From Prorocentrum cordatum (Eukaryota; Sar; Dinophyceae; Prorocentrales; Prorocentraceae), in NCBI GenBank assembly GCA_963575745.1, contig CAUYUJ010020516.1, positions 269,598-333,597 on the forward strand: a stretch of 64,000 nucleotides of DNA. Direction: 5' to 3'. The translations under genes and the position numbers were made by a program. Numbering within the stretch: the stretch's first letter is position 1; each line of letters starts with the position of its first letter. The notes below the pieces were generated by a model. The model did not search any database. It was not told the origin of the DNA and was given only the letters and a program-made list of their open reading frames with translations. Positions 18,519-28,748 of the stretch are shown piece after piece.

Positions 18519-20564
18519 GAACACCTGCCCTCGGGACCATCCAGTGCACTGGGCGGGGATGCAGGGCGAAACACCAGAACTTTCAAATGTGAACACGCGG
18601 TCTCTTCTACGCGGCTCCGGCTCGTGCCAATTGAAAAACGCCATGCCACACACAACAATTCCAGACGTCCAGGAGACGGAGGCAGAGAGGAGGGAGCAAA
18701 GAGAGTCGGGGAGGGACGGCAAGAGGGAGAGAGAAGGAAAAGGGCCAAGAACTCGAATCACTTGATGTTCTCGAATCGCCGGCCCCTGGAAAGACCCCTT
18801 CTCCGGGACCGGCTTTCCTCTGAAGGTGCCCGACGGCCTAGGGGTCCGAAAACAGCCCCCAAGCGAAACGGCTGAGTATTGGCCGGCGGAATGATCCGCG
18901 CGGGAGGAGTGCCAGTTCGAGAGAAGCGTGAGGCTCCAATGTTGCCTACTGCCTACCCGCTGCTCTGATCGAAGCTGCTGGCACCCGTCAGGGCGTACTG
19001 CATGCAAAGAGGCCGGCACAAAGGGTATTTCAGTCGCTGTCCTGGGAGGTTGCCAGCCGCTGCACTTCGCACCGTGCCATACTCGAGCCGCTGATCGAAA
19101 TCATTCGGCGAAGGCCCCCATTCTGCGTTGAGTTGTCCGTGATGGAGGAGGGCGAGGGAAACCAGTGTAAGCCCAGCAACTCCGAAAGCCAGCTAAGTTT
19201 GCGCATGCGGCAACTCGGCGTTGACGTCTGACACTGGGTTGACCCAGGCCTCGGAACAAATTAGCGAACACTCATGCCACATTCATCCGTCAACGCCTCC
19301 TCATCCCCCCAATGTTCGAAGTTGGCTGTGGGTCTGATGCGATGCACTTGGACCGCAGTGTCCCCCGCGCGTGCCAACATTGAGTTTGGGGGGGAGGGGG
19401 AGTGTTCAGTAATTGTTCCCCTCTACCGTCGCTCAAGCTTGAGCGATCAGCGGCTGTGCGATCGGCGTTCAACCTTCAACGCTCGGGGCGGAGTCGCTGC
19501 CACGTCGGCGCGACACCAACCTGCCGCATGCACCTGCAGACATACAAAGTCTGATAAGCATGTGTAAGACGCGATCACGCTGAATGCACGTCTCATGGCG
19601 ACCAGAAGGAGGACGGTCAGTGCGAGCTAAACTCTTCCCGACACACAATATCCGCCACTGTGCCAAAGGGACTGACCGCAGTGTTTTTTCAGGTCCCTGG
19701 GGATCTGAGGACCCCCAATACTGAATGGCGAATACTCTTCGAGGGCCTCGGACCCCTGATTTCCAGGCTGTCCCTCGCGCTCCTGAATGTTCGCGCGGGA
19801 CCGTGGTTTCAATTTCAGCGTTCCAGCGTACCCTGAGTTCCTCCAGGTCCAGGGCGGCCTTGGGTCGTCTTGGGCACCCGTGGGGCTGGCTCAGGAGCCT
19901 CAGATGACTGCTGGAACCTATGCTCGAGGTTTGTGAAATTGTCGGGAACTCGCGATCTCAGTCTCCCCAGCGACCAAGACGGCCCGAGAAGCCCCGCTAG
20001 CTGAAGGCGAACCTCACGCATGACAAAAGCGTTCTCAAGGCAAGGCAAACCTGACGAGCTACGTGCGAACACAAAGAAGGCAAGCTATATACTAACCACA
20101 GGCAATGAAGCAGTACGTTCGTAGAGCGCTTAAGACAAGCTTGAAGCACATCCAGATGCTAACACATTGCAGCTATTTGAGACATTGAGCCATGCATAGG
20201 CTAAAGACACGCTGCATACACACGCAAGGGAACAAACATCGACATAGTAAGCCCAACGCGAGCCACATGGTTGCAAGATGGGCCAGGACATTCTGAAAGA
20301 GCCAGGAAGGGGCGTCCTCAACGAACCTGGAAACAATGTGCTATAGTTGCAGGGCCCGTTGAGCAGAAAACGTCAAGACCCCACAGGCAAAACCTTATTA
20401 GGAAATACTGGCAACCTCCTGAACGCAACTAGTGCAAATCTTGTATTTCAGACGCGCTGTATTGCGCCGTCTTGGAGGTGGGGACAGAACATGCACGACA
20501 CTCGTCAACACTGAGACACGGAGAACAGAAACAGCAGGCAGGTGATCTCCTGCAGCGGCTGGGC
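18519..20564. other. no gene recognised; 3' flank of the MO25-like gene
   Basis: Ordinary-complexity sequence, less GC-rich from about 19.98 to 20.47 kb. The 150-200 bp left of the MO25 stop may be its 3' UTR. No polyadenylation signal can be asserted, since dinoflagellates lack a clear AATAAA rule. Confidence 0.5.
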
Positions 20565-21836
20565 TCAGTGGACGCCCACGAAGGCGACGGCCTCGGAGAG
20601 GGCGAGCGACTCCGACTCCCGGGATGCCGGCGTGGCGACGAAGAGGTCGGACCACTCCTGGTGCGCGCCTCCTGGCCCGGCTCTCATCGGCTGGCAGTGC
20701 TGGCGCAGGTCTCTGGCATGCGGCGTGCGGCCCTCGGGCCGCCGCATGCCGAGCAGCCCTGCCGCGACCGCCACGAGGTCTTCGCGGAGCTCCTTGTCGC
20801 TCGCCTCGCACAGCTCGCGCATCGAGCGCAGGAGCCTCGCCAGGCCCTCCCGGTTCTTGAACAGGATCTCCTGCACCGCCGGCGCCTGGTGCGGGTTGGC
20901 GACGAAGATCTTGAATATGTGGAACGCTCCCACCTTGACCATCGTTGTGGGGTGCAGCAACAGCGTCATCTGTAGCTTCAGGCTCCTCGCGCTCGAGCCG
21001 TACCTCGCCATCACGCCACCGAACCCGGGGCTGAGCAGCACACGGCTCAGCACGGAGAGCGCCTGCCTCTTCGTCGCGTAGTCGGAGCACTGCAAGAGGT
21101 CGTGGTAGACGAGGAAGAACTCCCGGAAGTTCTCCAGCAGGTATGCTGCGGATGCCTCTGCGCCGCCCAGCAACAGCTCCTGGAGTGCGGCGAGCGCGGT
21201 GGAAGCCACCTCGAAGCAACACGGTGCGCGCGCCGTGGAAACCAACCTCATGGGCGCGCCGCCCTCGAGAAGCAGCTCTGCCACCGCCGCGTCCCCCGCG
21301 CACGCAGACAGCAATTGCCCACACAGGAAAGCCAGCTCGCCGCTTCTGCAGCCGCACAGGAGCAGATCGGCAACCTGGGGCTGGCCGCGCAAGTAGCAAC
21401 ACACCTGCTGGCGGGCGGATACGCCGTGCCGCAGCCCGGCCGTGAGAACGTCCTCCACGAGCCCCGCGGCGGCCTTCCTCTCCTCGAACCCGATGCCGTC
21501 GAGCGCCGCTAATAGCACGGCGGGTAAGTCCGCCGCCAGCAGCCGCGCCAGCAGCTGGGATTGCGCCCCACAGGAGGGAGACTTCGCTGCCAGCTGCGTC
21601 CGCGCGCCGACGAGCAGCGCAGCCAACTGCCTGCCCTTCTGGCATTCTGGCCGCGCCGCGGACGAGCTGCGCTCTTCGCCGACGAGCAGCGCAGCCCAAC
21701 AGCCGCTTGACCGATTCTTCTGGCCTGCCGCCGCTTCCGCAAGGCCCGCAGCCTCCAGGCCGCGCAAGAGCGCGCGGCAGGGCTCGGCGGCCCTGGGAGG
21801 CGTCTGGGCTGCCCCGGCATTGGGGGGCGGAGCCAT
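20565..21836 (-). CDS. MO25: MO25/CAB39-like scaffold protein
   Basis: A 423-codon uninterrupted frame from ATG at 21836 to TGA. Its middle and C-terminal parts match the MO25 (CAB39) helical-repeat family: GFEERKAAAGLVEDVL, then CFEVASTALAALQELL, YATKRQALSVLSRVLLS and the hallmark AFHIFKIFVANP followed by ILFKNREGLARLL. MO25 is a cytosolic scaffold that binds STRAD/STE20-type kinases and helps activate LKB1-class kinases. The usual family length is about 340 residues; here a roughly 95-residue Ala/Gly-rich N-terminus and a short C-terminal tail are added. The N-terminus contains an internal duplication (GCCGACGAGCAGCGCAGCC twice, 21610-21690). No intron is visible. The frame stays open upstream to 21941 but has no ATG there. 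A spliced-leader relic lies just 5' of the start. Confidence 0.9.
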   Translation of the reverse strand: MAPPPNAGAAQTPPRAAEPCRALLRGLEAAGLAEAAAGQKNRSSGCWAALLVGEERSSSAARPECQKGRQLAALLVGARTQLAAKSPSCGAQSQLLARLLAADLPAVLLAALDGIGFEERKAAAGLVEDVLTAGLRHGVSARQQVCCYLRGQPQVADLLLCGCRSGELAFLCGQLLSACAGDAAVAELLLEGGAPMRLVSTARAPCCFEVASTALAALQELLLGGAEASAAYLLENFREFFLVYHDLLQCSDYATKRQALSVLSRVLLSPGFGGVMARYGSSARSLKLQMTLLLHPTTMVKVGAFHIFKIFVANPHQAPAVQEILFKNREGLARLLRSMRELCEASDKELREDLVAVAAGLLGMRRPEGRTPHARDLRQHCQPMRAGPGGAHQEWSDLFVATPASRESESLALSEAVAFVGVH

Positions 21837-21841
21837 GCCCG

Positions 21842-21876
21842 CTTCCAGCCAAAATGGCCTGAGCCCTTTGAGCCCC
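21842..21876 (-). other. relic dinoflagellate spliced leader
   Basis: On the minus strand, 21858-21847 reads GCCATTTTGGCT, twelve bases identical to the core of the 22-nt dinoflagellate spliced leader as I remember it. It is followed by GGAAG where the leader has CAAG. Just upstream are GGGCTCAGG and TTGGGGCTCAAA, which look like further decayed TTTTGGCTCAAG copies. It ends 5 bases before the MO25 ATG. Genomic leader relics next to genes are the accepted signature of trans-spliced mRNAs reverse-transcribed back into the genome. Confidence 0.75.
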
Positions 21877-22484
21877 AAGTGGCTCTGAATGGTGATGTCG
21901 GCCAGCCTACAGTAAGGGCCCGACCACCAGAAACCTTCCACAAGAAACCCAACCCGGAGACCCCAGGACTTCCATTGATTTTTGGTGTGGGAACGTCACG
22001 CTTTCCATCGCAAAACCATCGAAACCCAAGAAACCCAGGGCACCCTGGAGGCAAGCAAGGCGATTCTTGGCATGGCCCCCCACTACACTGGCGGGAGCTG
22101 ACAAGAACAACACAGCTCGCTCACGGCCTGGACTCCTGGAGCACCACCCTCGGCGAACGGGTTGGCTGGAGTGATTGGGGGCACTGCCGCCGCATGTTGG
22201 AACACAGTACTGCGGCGCAGTCGCGCTCCATGGCAGTAACACGCCCACCAAAACTGTCAAGCCTGCTAAACGAACAGAGGGTCGAGGACAGGCCCTGTAA
22301 TGCCTCCCGTTGTGATCACACGCCCATGGAAAACACAGCGAAGCAGGCCTTGCTCGCAGGTCGCGGCACTCTGCACTCCGCCGCGCGGCTCTCTGCGAGC
22401 CGCTATTACGAGTGGTTTGGAAGGTTCTTGTCCGCCCACATCACCAACAGTAAAAGTGAATACCAATATAAACGCACACACATC
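21877..22484. other. no gene recognised; 5' flank of the MO25-like gene
   Basis: Unique-looking sequence. No promoter motif can be asserted, as dinoflagellate promoters have no dependable consensus I can recognise here. Confidence 0.5.
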
Positions 22485-22630
22485 CATATACACATGTGTA
22501 CTTGCATGCATGCATGCATGCATGCATACATGCATACATACATACATACATCGATGCATGCATTCATATGTATACATAGGCATACATACACACATATACA
22601 TATGTGTATATATATGTATATGTATGTAAA
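22485..22630. repeat. ATGC/ATAC microsatellite cluster
   Basis: (TGCA)n at 22504-22530 followed by (ATAC)n and ATATGTAT-type units. Confidence 0.9.
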
Positions 22631-22769
22631 TGCAGGCCCCCGCGCACACCATGAACCGCCCCTTCATTCCTCTTGGAAGGTGGCAAAACAAGGGGGCGTG
22701 TCAGGTGCGTGCGCAGGCTGTGAACGCGGATGTTTCGGAGTGGGTAGGTTCGCGTATAGGAAGCGAAGG

Positions 22770-23555
22770 CTGGCTGGGTGTTGTGTTATAGACGGAGGGA
22801 GTCGAGTAGAATATCAGTTTGCAATTCTGATTGGGGAGGGGAGGCTGTTGAGTTCTGGGTGTTGCGTCAGAGACGAGGGTTGGCCAGCACTGGATGTTGT
22901 GTTGCAGATGGAGGGAGTTGAGTAGACGATTATTTGAAAGTTCAGCTCGGGAAGGAAGCCAGTTGAGTATTCGGTGGTGTGTTGATAACGAAGGCTGGCT
23001 AGTACTGGATGTTGTGTTGTAGATGGAGGGAGTTGGGTAGAAGTGCAGCTTTGGGAAGGAGCCTGTTGAGTAATTGGGTGTTGTGTTGGAGGCGAATGCT
23101 GGTTAATAATGGGTGTTGAGTTGGACACGAAAATAGTCGAGCACAATGTTATGTTCAATAACGGCTTGGGGAGGGGAGACCTGTTGAATATAGGGTGTCG
23201 CGTTGGAGACGAGACTGTGAGTACTGGGTGTTGTTGTAGACGGAGGGGGTTGAGTAGAAGGCTATGTCCAAGAGCAGCTTGGGGAGGGAGCCTGTGGAGT
23301 ATAGGGTGTTGCGTTGGAATCGAAGGCTACTTAGTACTTGGTGCTGTGTCGTAGACGGAGGGAGTTGAGTAGAAGGATGTGTTCAACCACAGCTTGGGGA
23401 GGGAGCCTGTTAAGTGTAGGGCGTTGTGTTGGAGACCAAGGAGGGTTAGTACTGGATGTTCTGTTGTAGACGGGCGGGGGGAGTAGAAGGATATGTTCAA
23501 CAACACCTTGGAGAGGGAGCCTGTTGAGTATTGGGTGCTGTGCTGGAGGTCATCC
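22770..23555 (+). repeat. 115-bp minisatellite array, about seven units
   Basis: GA(T/C)GGAGGGAGTTGAGTAG recurs at 22791, 22907, 23022, 23239, 23354 and 23469, giving a period close to 115 bp with one pair spaced 217 bp. Each unit also carries GGGAGGGAGCCTGTTGAGTA and GGTGTTGTGTTGGAG. It is G/T-biased on this strand and non-coding. Confidence 0.9.
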
Positions 23556-23649
23556 AAGAAACACGATGGAACCCGTACACCCCCCAACCTGAACTCTCGG
23601 GTGGTCCAGTGCCTTCGGGTCGGCCTGGGGTGACTTGGCGTGTCAGTAG

Positions 23650-23990
23650 TATTAGGTCGGGCATGTCCTCCTATCGGCGGTGGACAAACCTCCCTTTGGT
23701 AAACCTCCCCTTAATGAAAACGGCATGGGACCGAAACCGTCGGACCTGGACCCGCAAAAACGACGGCGGCGACGCCCTCTCGCGAACCGAAAACGGCAAA
23801 TTCCTCAATCGACGTGTCAGGGTAGGATGTCTGACCACCTCCGATCCTACAGGCGGATTTCGGACGAACAAGGAAACATACGCGACAAACCATCGAACAT
23901 AGTAAACATGGTCGAAATATCGTCCCCGTATCATCTTTTTTATATTTGTGAATGCCCCTCCCGTAGAGGGACGTGCCCGACTTAACACTA
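23650..23990. mobile_element. family A TIR element, copy 2 (split by a B element)
   Basis: Left end TTAGGTCGGGCATGTCCTCC and right end CCCGTAGAGGGACGTGCCCG. Removing the B insertion and one TSD copy (23674-23849) joins TCCTCCTA to CAGGCGGATTT, as in an uninterrupted A element. The A/T-rich interior holds CGAAATATCGTCC. Confidence 0.85.
23674..23844 (+). mobile_element. family B MITE, copy 3 (171 bp), nested in A
   Basis: Starts TCGGCGGTGGACAAACC and ends CCACCTCCGA, flanked by TCCTA on both sides (23669-23673 and 23845-23849). The duplicated bases come from the A terminal repeat, which proves B arrived after A. Confidence 0.95.
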
Positions 23991-24193
23991 GTGTTAAGTC
24001 GGGCCTGTCCCCCCTACAGGGGGATTTTCGACGAACAATAAAACATACCCTCATAATGCCCCTAAAAGGTCCCAAAATACAACAAAAAAAAAAAAAGTCT
24101 CCAGACTATTTTTGGACTATTTCTTGGCTACTTTGGAGGGTATTTTTTATTTTTCGTCAAAGATCCCCCTGTATGTGGACAGGCCCGACGTAC
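23991..24193. mobile_element. family A TIR element, copy 3
   Basis: Begins GTTAAGTCGGGCCTGTCCCC and ends near GGACAGGCCCGAC. It abuts copy 2 through a CACTAGTG palindrome. The interior includes a poly(A) run and GACTATTTTTGGACTATTT. Confidence 0.75.
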
Positions 24194-24434
24194 CATGAGT
24201 GCCTTCCTGCCGGCCTGGGGCCCACATGAAGGGGGCTCCCCGCGAGGGCCTTCCGCCAACCAAAGTGGACGCCCGCGCTCCGGCGGCCCGCCCCCGTAAG
24301 AGGGGTATGAATCGTAAGGAATTTGTTCATAGAGAATCCCCCCGTAAGAGGGACAGGCCCGACATGACATGAGTGCCTTCCTGCCGGCCCGGGGCCCACA
24401 CGAAGGGGGCTGCTCGCGAGGGCCTTCCGCCATC
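24169..24434 (+). repeat. 177-bp-spaced direct duplication next to A elements
   Basis: ACATGAGTGCCTTCCTGCCG-type sequence and GCGAGGGCCTTCCGCCA occur at about 24195-24260 and again at 24370-24434. Each copy is preceded by an A-type right end (GGACAGGCCCGAC), so an A terminus was duplicated together with its flank. Confidence 0.75.
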
Positions 24435-24445
24435 GGGGATCTTCT

Positions 24446-24600
24446 GACCCGGGTCAATCCAGACCCGGGTCAGCAGGAAACCAAAAAACTGAAATGCAGG
24501 AACAAAAATGCAACGCAGGTCCTCGCAAACCCGGGTCAGCCAACAGACGCGGCCGCCTCGCGGCCACGAGCGGCTCGCTAACCCGGGTCAGCCAGAGGGG
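24446..24600. repeat. GACCCGGGTCA palindrome cluster
   Basis: The palindromic unit GACCCGGGTCA or CCCGGGTCAGCC occurs four times within 150 bp, interspersed with unrelated sequence. Further right (24780-24795) lies an uninterrupted run of about 13 G. Confidence 0.7.
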
Positions 24601-25004
24601 GTCTTCGCAGGATTCTGCAGGATCTGGCGCCCTGGCTGACCCCCGTTTGCACTGACCCCCGTCTCGAGGCTCCCGACACCAACCAGAGGCCCGCGCTCCG
24701 GGGCGTTCCCCCCCCGCCGCCGCCGCGCCGCGGCGGCGCCGCGAGCCTGCCGAGGCCGAGCCCGTGGGCCACGCCTGGTCCCGGGGGGGGGGGGGGCCTC
24801 TCGAGCTTTCGGTCGGGCCGGGCGAAAGGGGGGGATAGCAAGGGGGGGTTGAGAATCAGCTCACGTAGCTGATTTTCCCGGCGCCTCCCGGCGCCGGGGG
24901 CGGCTATGTATCGAGGAAGGGGCCCCTCGGTGGGGCCGAAACCAGCTGCATGCAGCAGATTTCGTACCCCCCCCCTTTCCCAATCGCCCCTTTTCGTCCA
25001 GCCC

Positions 25005-25175
25005 GAGGTACGTCCCCCTACAGGTTGACGTTGGGCGAAAAATTAAAAAAATACAAACCAACCAAAAAAAAGGCAAGCCTAACTAAATGCTCCAAACATC
25101 GCCCCCCGAATAGTTTTTGCTGCCTGTTTTTGAAGATTCCTCCCGTAGAGAGACAGGCCCGCCTGAGTCCGCGCT
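25005..25175. mobile_element. family A TIR element, diverged copy 4
   Basis: GTACGTCCCCCTACAGG at left and CCTCCCGTAGAGAGACAGGCCC at right enclose an A-rich interior with ATGCTCCAAACATCG. It is degenerate at both tips. Confidence 0.65.
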
Positions 25176-25308
25176 GCGCCCGGCCGGGGGCGACGCGCGG
25201 CCCATCGACTTCGGCGAGCCTGGGCCCAGGGCTCCCGGCCGTTCTCGTGGGTTCCCGGGATACCTCCTCGCCTCGGGCTGGCCCCGTCCAGCCTGGGAAG
25301 GCACCAAC

Positions 25309-25473
25309 TACAGGGCTTTAATACATACGAATTGTTTTAATATAGGATTTTTAATACATGATTAATTTATGAATGAATGTATGCATGAACTCATCGTTGT
25401 TTTTAATACAGAATCCCTACATGTTCAACGCATGATCCGCACGCGGAGCATGTATAAAAAACGGCACTGTATA
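25309..25473. mobile_element. family P TIR element, copy 1
   Basis: Begins TACAGGGCTTTAATACAT and ends GCATGTATAAAAAACGGCACTGTA. It is A/T-rich against GC-rich flanks. The flank CACCAAC occurs at 25302-25308 and 25474-25480, a possible 7-bp target duplication. Related to 47732-48204. Confidence 0.7.
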
Positions 25474-25611
25474 CACCAACGCCCATCCTGGCCAGGGTCA
25501 CCCTGGGCCCAGGCTCGGTGCACACGCCGTCCTTCCTGCCTTGGGCAAGAAGGCATACACACACCGATCCTGGGCCCAGGGTGATCCTGGGCCAGGATCG
25601 GTGTTGGTGTA
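25472..25611. repeat. inverted repeat Q
   Basis: Arms of about 49 bp (25472-25520 and 25562-25611) sharing CCTGGGCCCAGG, TACACCAAC/GTTGGTGTA and TCGGTG/CACCGA, separated by about 41 bp. It lies directly beside element P. Confidence 0.8.
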
Positions 25612-26934
25612 CAGTTGGTGCCCTCCCACAGCCGCCGCGGCCCTCGCCGGAAGCGCGGCAGGGGGGGGGGCGTCGAACTAGGCCTCGTCGCAGCGGGCGG
25701 CCGAAGGCCTGTCCCCTCTGCGGCCCAAGACCGGCGCGGCGGCGAGCGAGGGGGGGGGAGGTGGCCCGGGGCGGGGGTCCCCCTGGGGGGCGCCGGGGGC
25801 GCGGAGAGGAGGGGGGTGGAGGTGGTGTGCGTCGCGACGCGGAATAAAATGGTCGGGGCAGATGGGGGCACTGGGCGAGAGAGGCCTCCTCGGACAGCGG
25901 CGGGGCCTCTCGGAAGCCTTCGCGCCTGCCGAGAGCCTGCCGGGAAGGCCCGCCCCTTCTCACTTCCCCATCGGGCTCGCCGCCGACCGTCCCCGCCAAG
26001 CATCGGTGATCCTGAATCATGTCGATGAGACGCGGGGGCAGGCTTCGGATTTCGCCGCGCGTTCGACGACTTCCGAACCCTGCCCTCGCCGCCGATCGAA
26101 GTCCCAGAGAGGTCAGAGCTTGAGGGGCTGCAGCTCCCGAGCCCGCTGAAAATGTGTCACCCGACCCCTAAGATGAAGCCAGGATCGGGGAAAAATTTGA
26201 CCGGGATAAAAATCATACTCGGTTATTCAAATCACCGGGGGCGCCGCCGAACGGGCGCCTTGGGCGCCATCGGCTATGCGAGGGAAGAAATGCGCCCCGG
26301 CGCGGATGAAGCCACGGCGCGTATTTGGCCACGCGCACGCACAAGGGAATTCAGCGCCAAGCGCCCTTCACTCCAAAAGGCCCGACGTCAACAAAACCAA
26401 CTTGAAGCCCCAAGGGGGCCCCAAGGAGCCGGACCGCCAAAACAATCAGGCAACCAACGCAACGAAAAAACACGAAAATGTTTAAAATCGCGTTGCTCAG
26501 TGACCTCTTCGGCCATGCAACGCCGCGATCATGTCCAAGAAGGCATTGGAAAAAATCCCGCGCGCGGCCAGGCGACTTCCCCGCGCCGCCCCAAGGTTCC
26601 CGAAGCGCGCCGACATAACCTTAGAGAACACCCCGGAAAGTCTTTGGACAATCCCCGCGCCATGCAATATCCGCCACCGAACAATCTCGCGGACACCTAG
26701 CGCGCGCGCGGGCGTCCACCATGGATGCCCAACTCCGGTTTCTGAGACAATCGCGCGCAACCGCCTGGGGGCCTCGGCAACCTCGCGATTGGCCCAAAGG
26801 CCCGCGGGCCCCAGGGAATCGAAGACCGAGTTCGCAACTCCGGAACCATCGGGCGCGGCGCCAGCCAGTCGCTCGTCTTTGGCTGACACTAAGACGCCTG
26901 GAGACCCGGTAAAACCTAAGGAAACGCTTTTCAG
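25612..26934. other. no gene recognised
   Basis: GC-rich with G-runs at 25660-25830. Several overlapping long frames exist on both strands, none with a recognisable domain. Confidence 0.45.
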
Positions 26935-27140
26935 AGATTCACAGAACCAGAAACCGGGGCGCGCCAAATTCTCGCGTCCGAACTTCTCTGAGAATCTCTG
27001 AAAATCTCTGAACTAGCCACCCCGCGTGAAACATTCCCATAAACTCAAAACCTCGGAGCTGGCCGAAACTCTCTGAGAGTTTTTCGGCCCGCGAAATTTG
27101 GCGCGCACGGATTTCTGGTTCCGAGGTTATCTGAAATCGC
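26935..27140. repeat. foldback element T
   Basis: CAGAACCAGAAACC and GCGCGCCAAATTCTCGCG at the left recur inverted at the right (CGCGAAATTTGGCGCGC, GGATTTCTGGTTCCGAGGTT). The centre repeats TCTCTGAGA/TCTCTGAAA. It is non-coding. Confidence 0.7.
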
Positions 27141-27205
27141 GCTGCGACGGCGCCCAGCAGGTCCTCGCGCGCCCAGGGTGGGGGCCGTGGACATCGCGGG
27201 CCGCG

Positions 27206-27345
27206 ATGGCCCCGACCGCGAGGTCCTTCCTCCTGCCGCTCGACGAGTCCACGCTCATGGACACGCTCTCTGCGCTGAGCGTGGACCGCGCCATCCGCCG
27301 GTACTTCTGCGCGACGACAGCCAACTGGCCGCCGACGGACAAGGC
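27206..27345 (+). CDS. weak candidate exon, unknown protein
   Basis: From ATG at 27206 about 46 codons show almost exclusively G/C in third positions and a protein-like reading (SFLLPLDESTLMDTLSALSV then RAIRRYF). Codon bias drops abruptly after ACGGACAAG near 27345, followed by GCGATTTTTC, which could be an exon end, since dinoflagellate introns often start GC, GA or GT. The open frame extends upstream to 27098 into foldback element T. I do not recognise a family, and no second exon is identified. Confidence 0.25.
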
Positions 27346-28036
27346 GATTTTTCTCCGAGCTGCGCGTGCCACCGAAAATACAATAGCCCCGGGCTCGGGG
27401 AGAAACACTTTCGAAGCATTTTCAGGCCGCCAGGGTCGTGGCTGCCGACCCGCCGCGCGCCGACCGAGAGACTAGCTGGGTCCACGACGTCCACGGCGGC
27501 GAACGGGCGCCCAAGAGAGCTGTCGCCACGGTGCGCGCGGCGGGGCGCCCGCCCAACTGCAACCGCAAATGCGGCCTCCATGGCGCCACAGGCGTAATAT
27601 GTGTGACGCATTCTCGGGCCCCCCATCAGCGCATTGGCCAGCGCCCAAGACCCTGAAACGCAAACCTACTGCGCCCCCCGTGCAAGCCGCGCACCCGCTC
27701 ACAATGCTCGTGCGCACCAGCTTTTCTGCCCGCCCTCAACAGTTTAATTGAGCGCCCATGTGTTACTTGGGCTCCTCAAGCCCTCGAACACTCTTTGGGA
27801 ACTTCTGCGAATGCGCGCGCTACGCTCCACGAATCGGCGTTCTATTTTTCTCTGGAACTCTCCCAGAATCTCTGGTTCCGATTTGTCCCGATCTTCCGCT
27901 CAACTGAACCCCTCCCAATGGGCCCACGCCGACCAGCTCGCCGAGCCCCAGCCGCGGCGACGAGGAGCGCTCCCGACGGCGAAAAGATTCGCAGAGAAGG
28001 TTGTCACGCCCGAGATGGGGGCGCACCAAGTGGGGA
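27346..28036. other. no gene recognised
   Basis: Ordinary sequence. TCTCTGGAACTCTCCCAGAATC at 27852-27873 recalls the centre of foldback T. Nothing else is identified. Confidence 0.4.
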
Positions 28037-28330
28037 CGACGCCGAACTGCGTGTCCAAGACCGGCAGCGGCCGCTATTGGCTAAGCCACGTCTGCTCCGA
28101 CCCGACAACGCCTGCGGCGACGCCAGCACCGATCCCCGTGCAAGATGGACAGCGAACTTCCCTCACCTTTCCCGCCCCCGCTTCGATCCGAACGGGAAGT
28201 GAAAAGCAAGTCGGCCTCGAAACATCAGACGGGAAGTCGGATCGAACCGAATTTGACATGTGCGCCAGATCGGGCTGCACCAACACGGAATCGACCTTGT
28301 GACATCGAATCGGATGTTCCGCGCCAAGAT
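28037..28330. repeat. E-like core followed by ATCGAATCGG cluster
   Basis: AAGACCGGCAGCGGCCGCTA at 28058 resembles the E interior, followed by dispersed GGATCGAACCG/ATCGAATCGG units to 28315. Its organisation matches 13345-13620. Confidence 0.5.
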
Positions 28331-28352
28331 GCACAACATCGAACAACACACC

Positions 28353-28693
28353 TTTGGACGCCTACAATGGGTACGGAGAAAACGGATTCTCATGCACCCG
28401 TTACTTCCTCCTCCTCTCCTCACGCTCCTCCCTTCCCCCCTCTCTCTCGTCTTCACATCATCTGCTGTCAACCCCTGCTTTTCCAGGGACTCTCTTGACA
28501 GCAAGGATCAGCACACGGCGACACAACAGCAAATGCTGTCCAAGACCAACCGCGCCCGCTGCTGGGCAGGCGGCCTTTTTGTCTCAAACGGACAACGCCC
28601 GCGGCGACAACGACAGCGAATCCTGCTCACCGTGGGCAAGAGAAGCGCAATCGGTCCTTGCACCCGGACTTTCCGTGCCCATCTCGAGAGCGC
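28353..28693 (+). mobile_element. family E element, diverged copy 3
   Basis: TTTGGACGCCTACAATGGGT at the left, CCAAGACCAACCGCGCCCGC and CTGCTGGGCAGGCGG inside, and ACTTTCCGTGCCCAT at the right. A roughly 110-bp pyrimidine-rich insertion follows the left end (about 28390-28500). Confidence 0.7.
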
Positions 28694-28748
28694 CGATGCA
28701 TCGGGCCGTCGGATAGTTTGAGCAGGGACCGACCGTCCCGGCATTCCT

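Noticed and set aside
20398-21852. A 484-codon minus-strand frame overlapping the MO25-like gene
   Set aside because: It is the out-of-phase reading of the same strand: Arg/Gly/Ala-rich with no conserved motif, whereas the other frame matches MO25 over its helical-repeat region.
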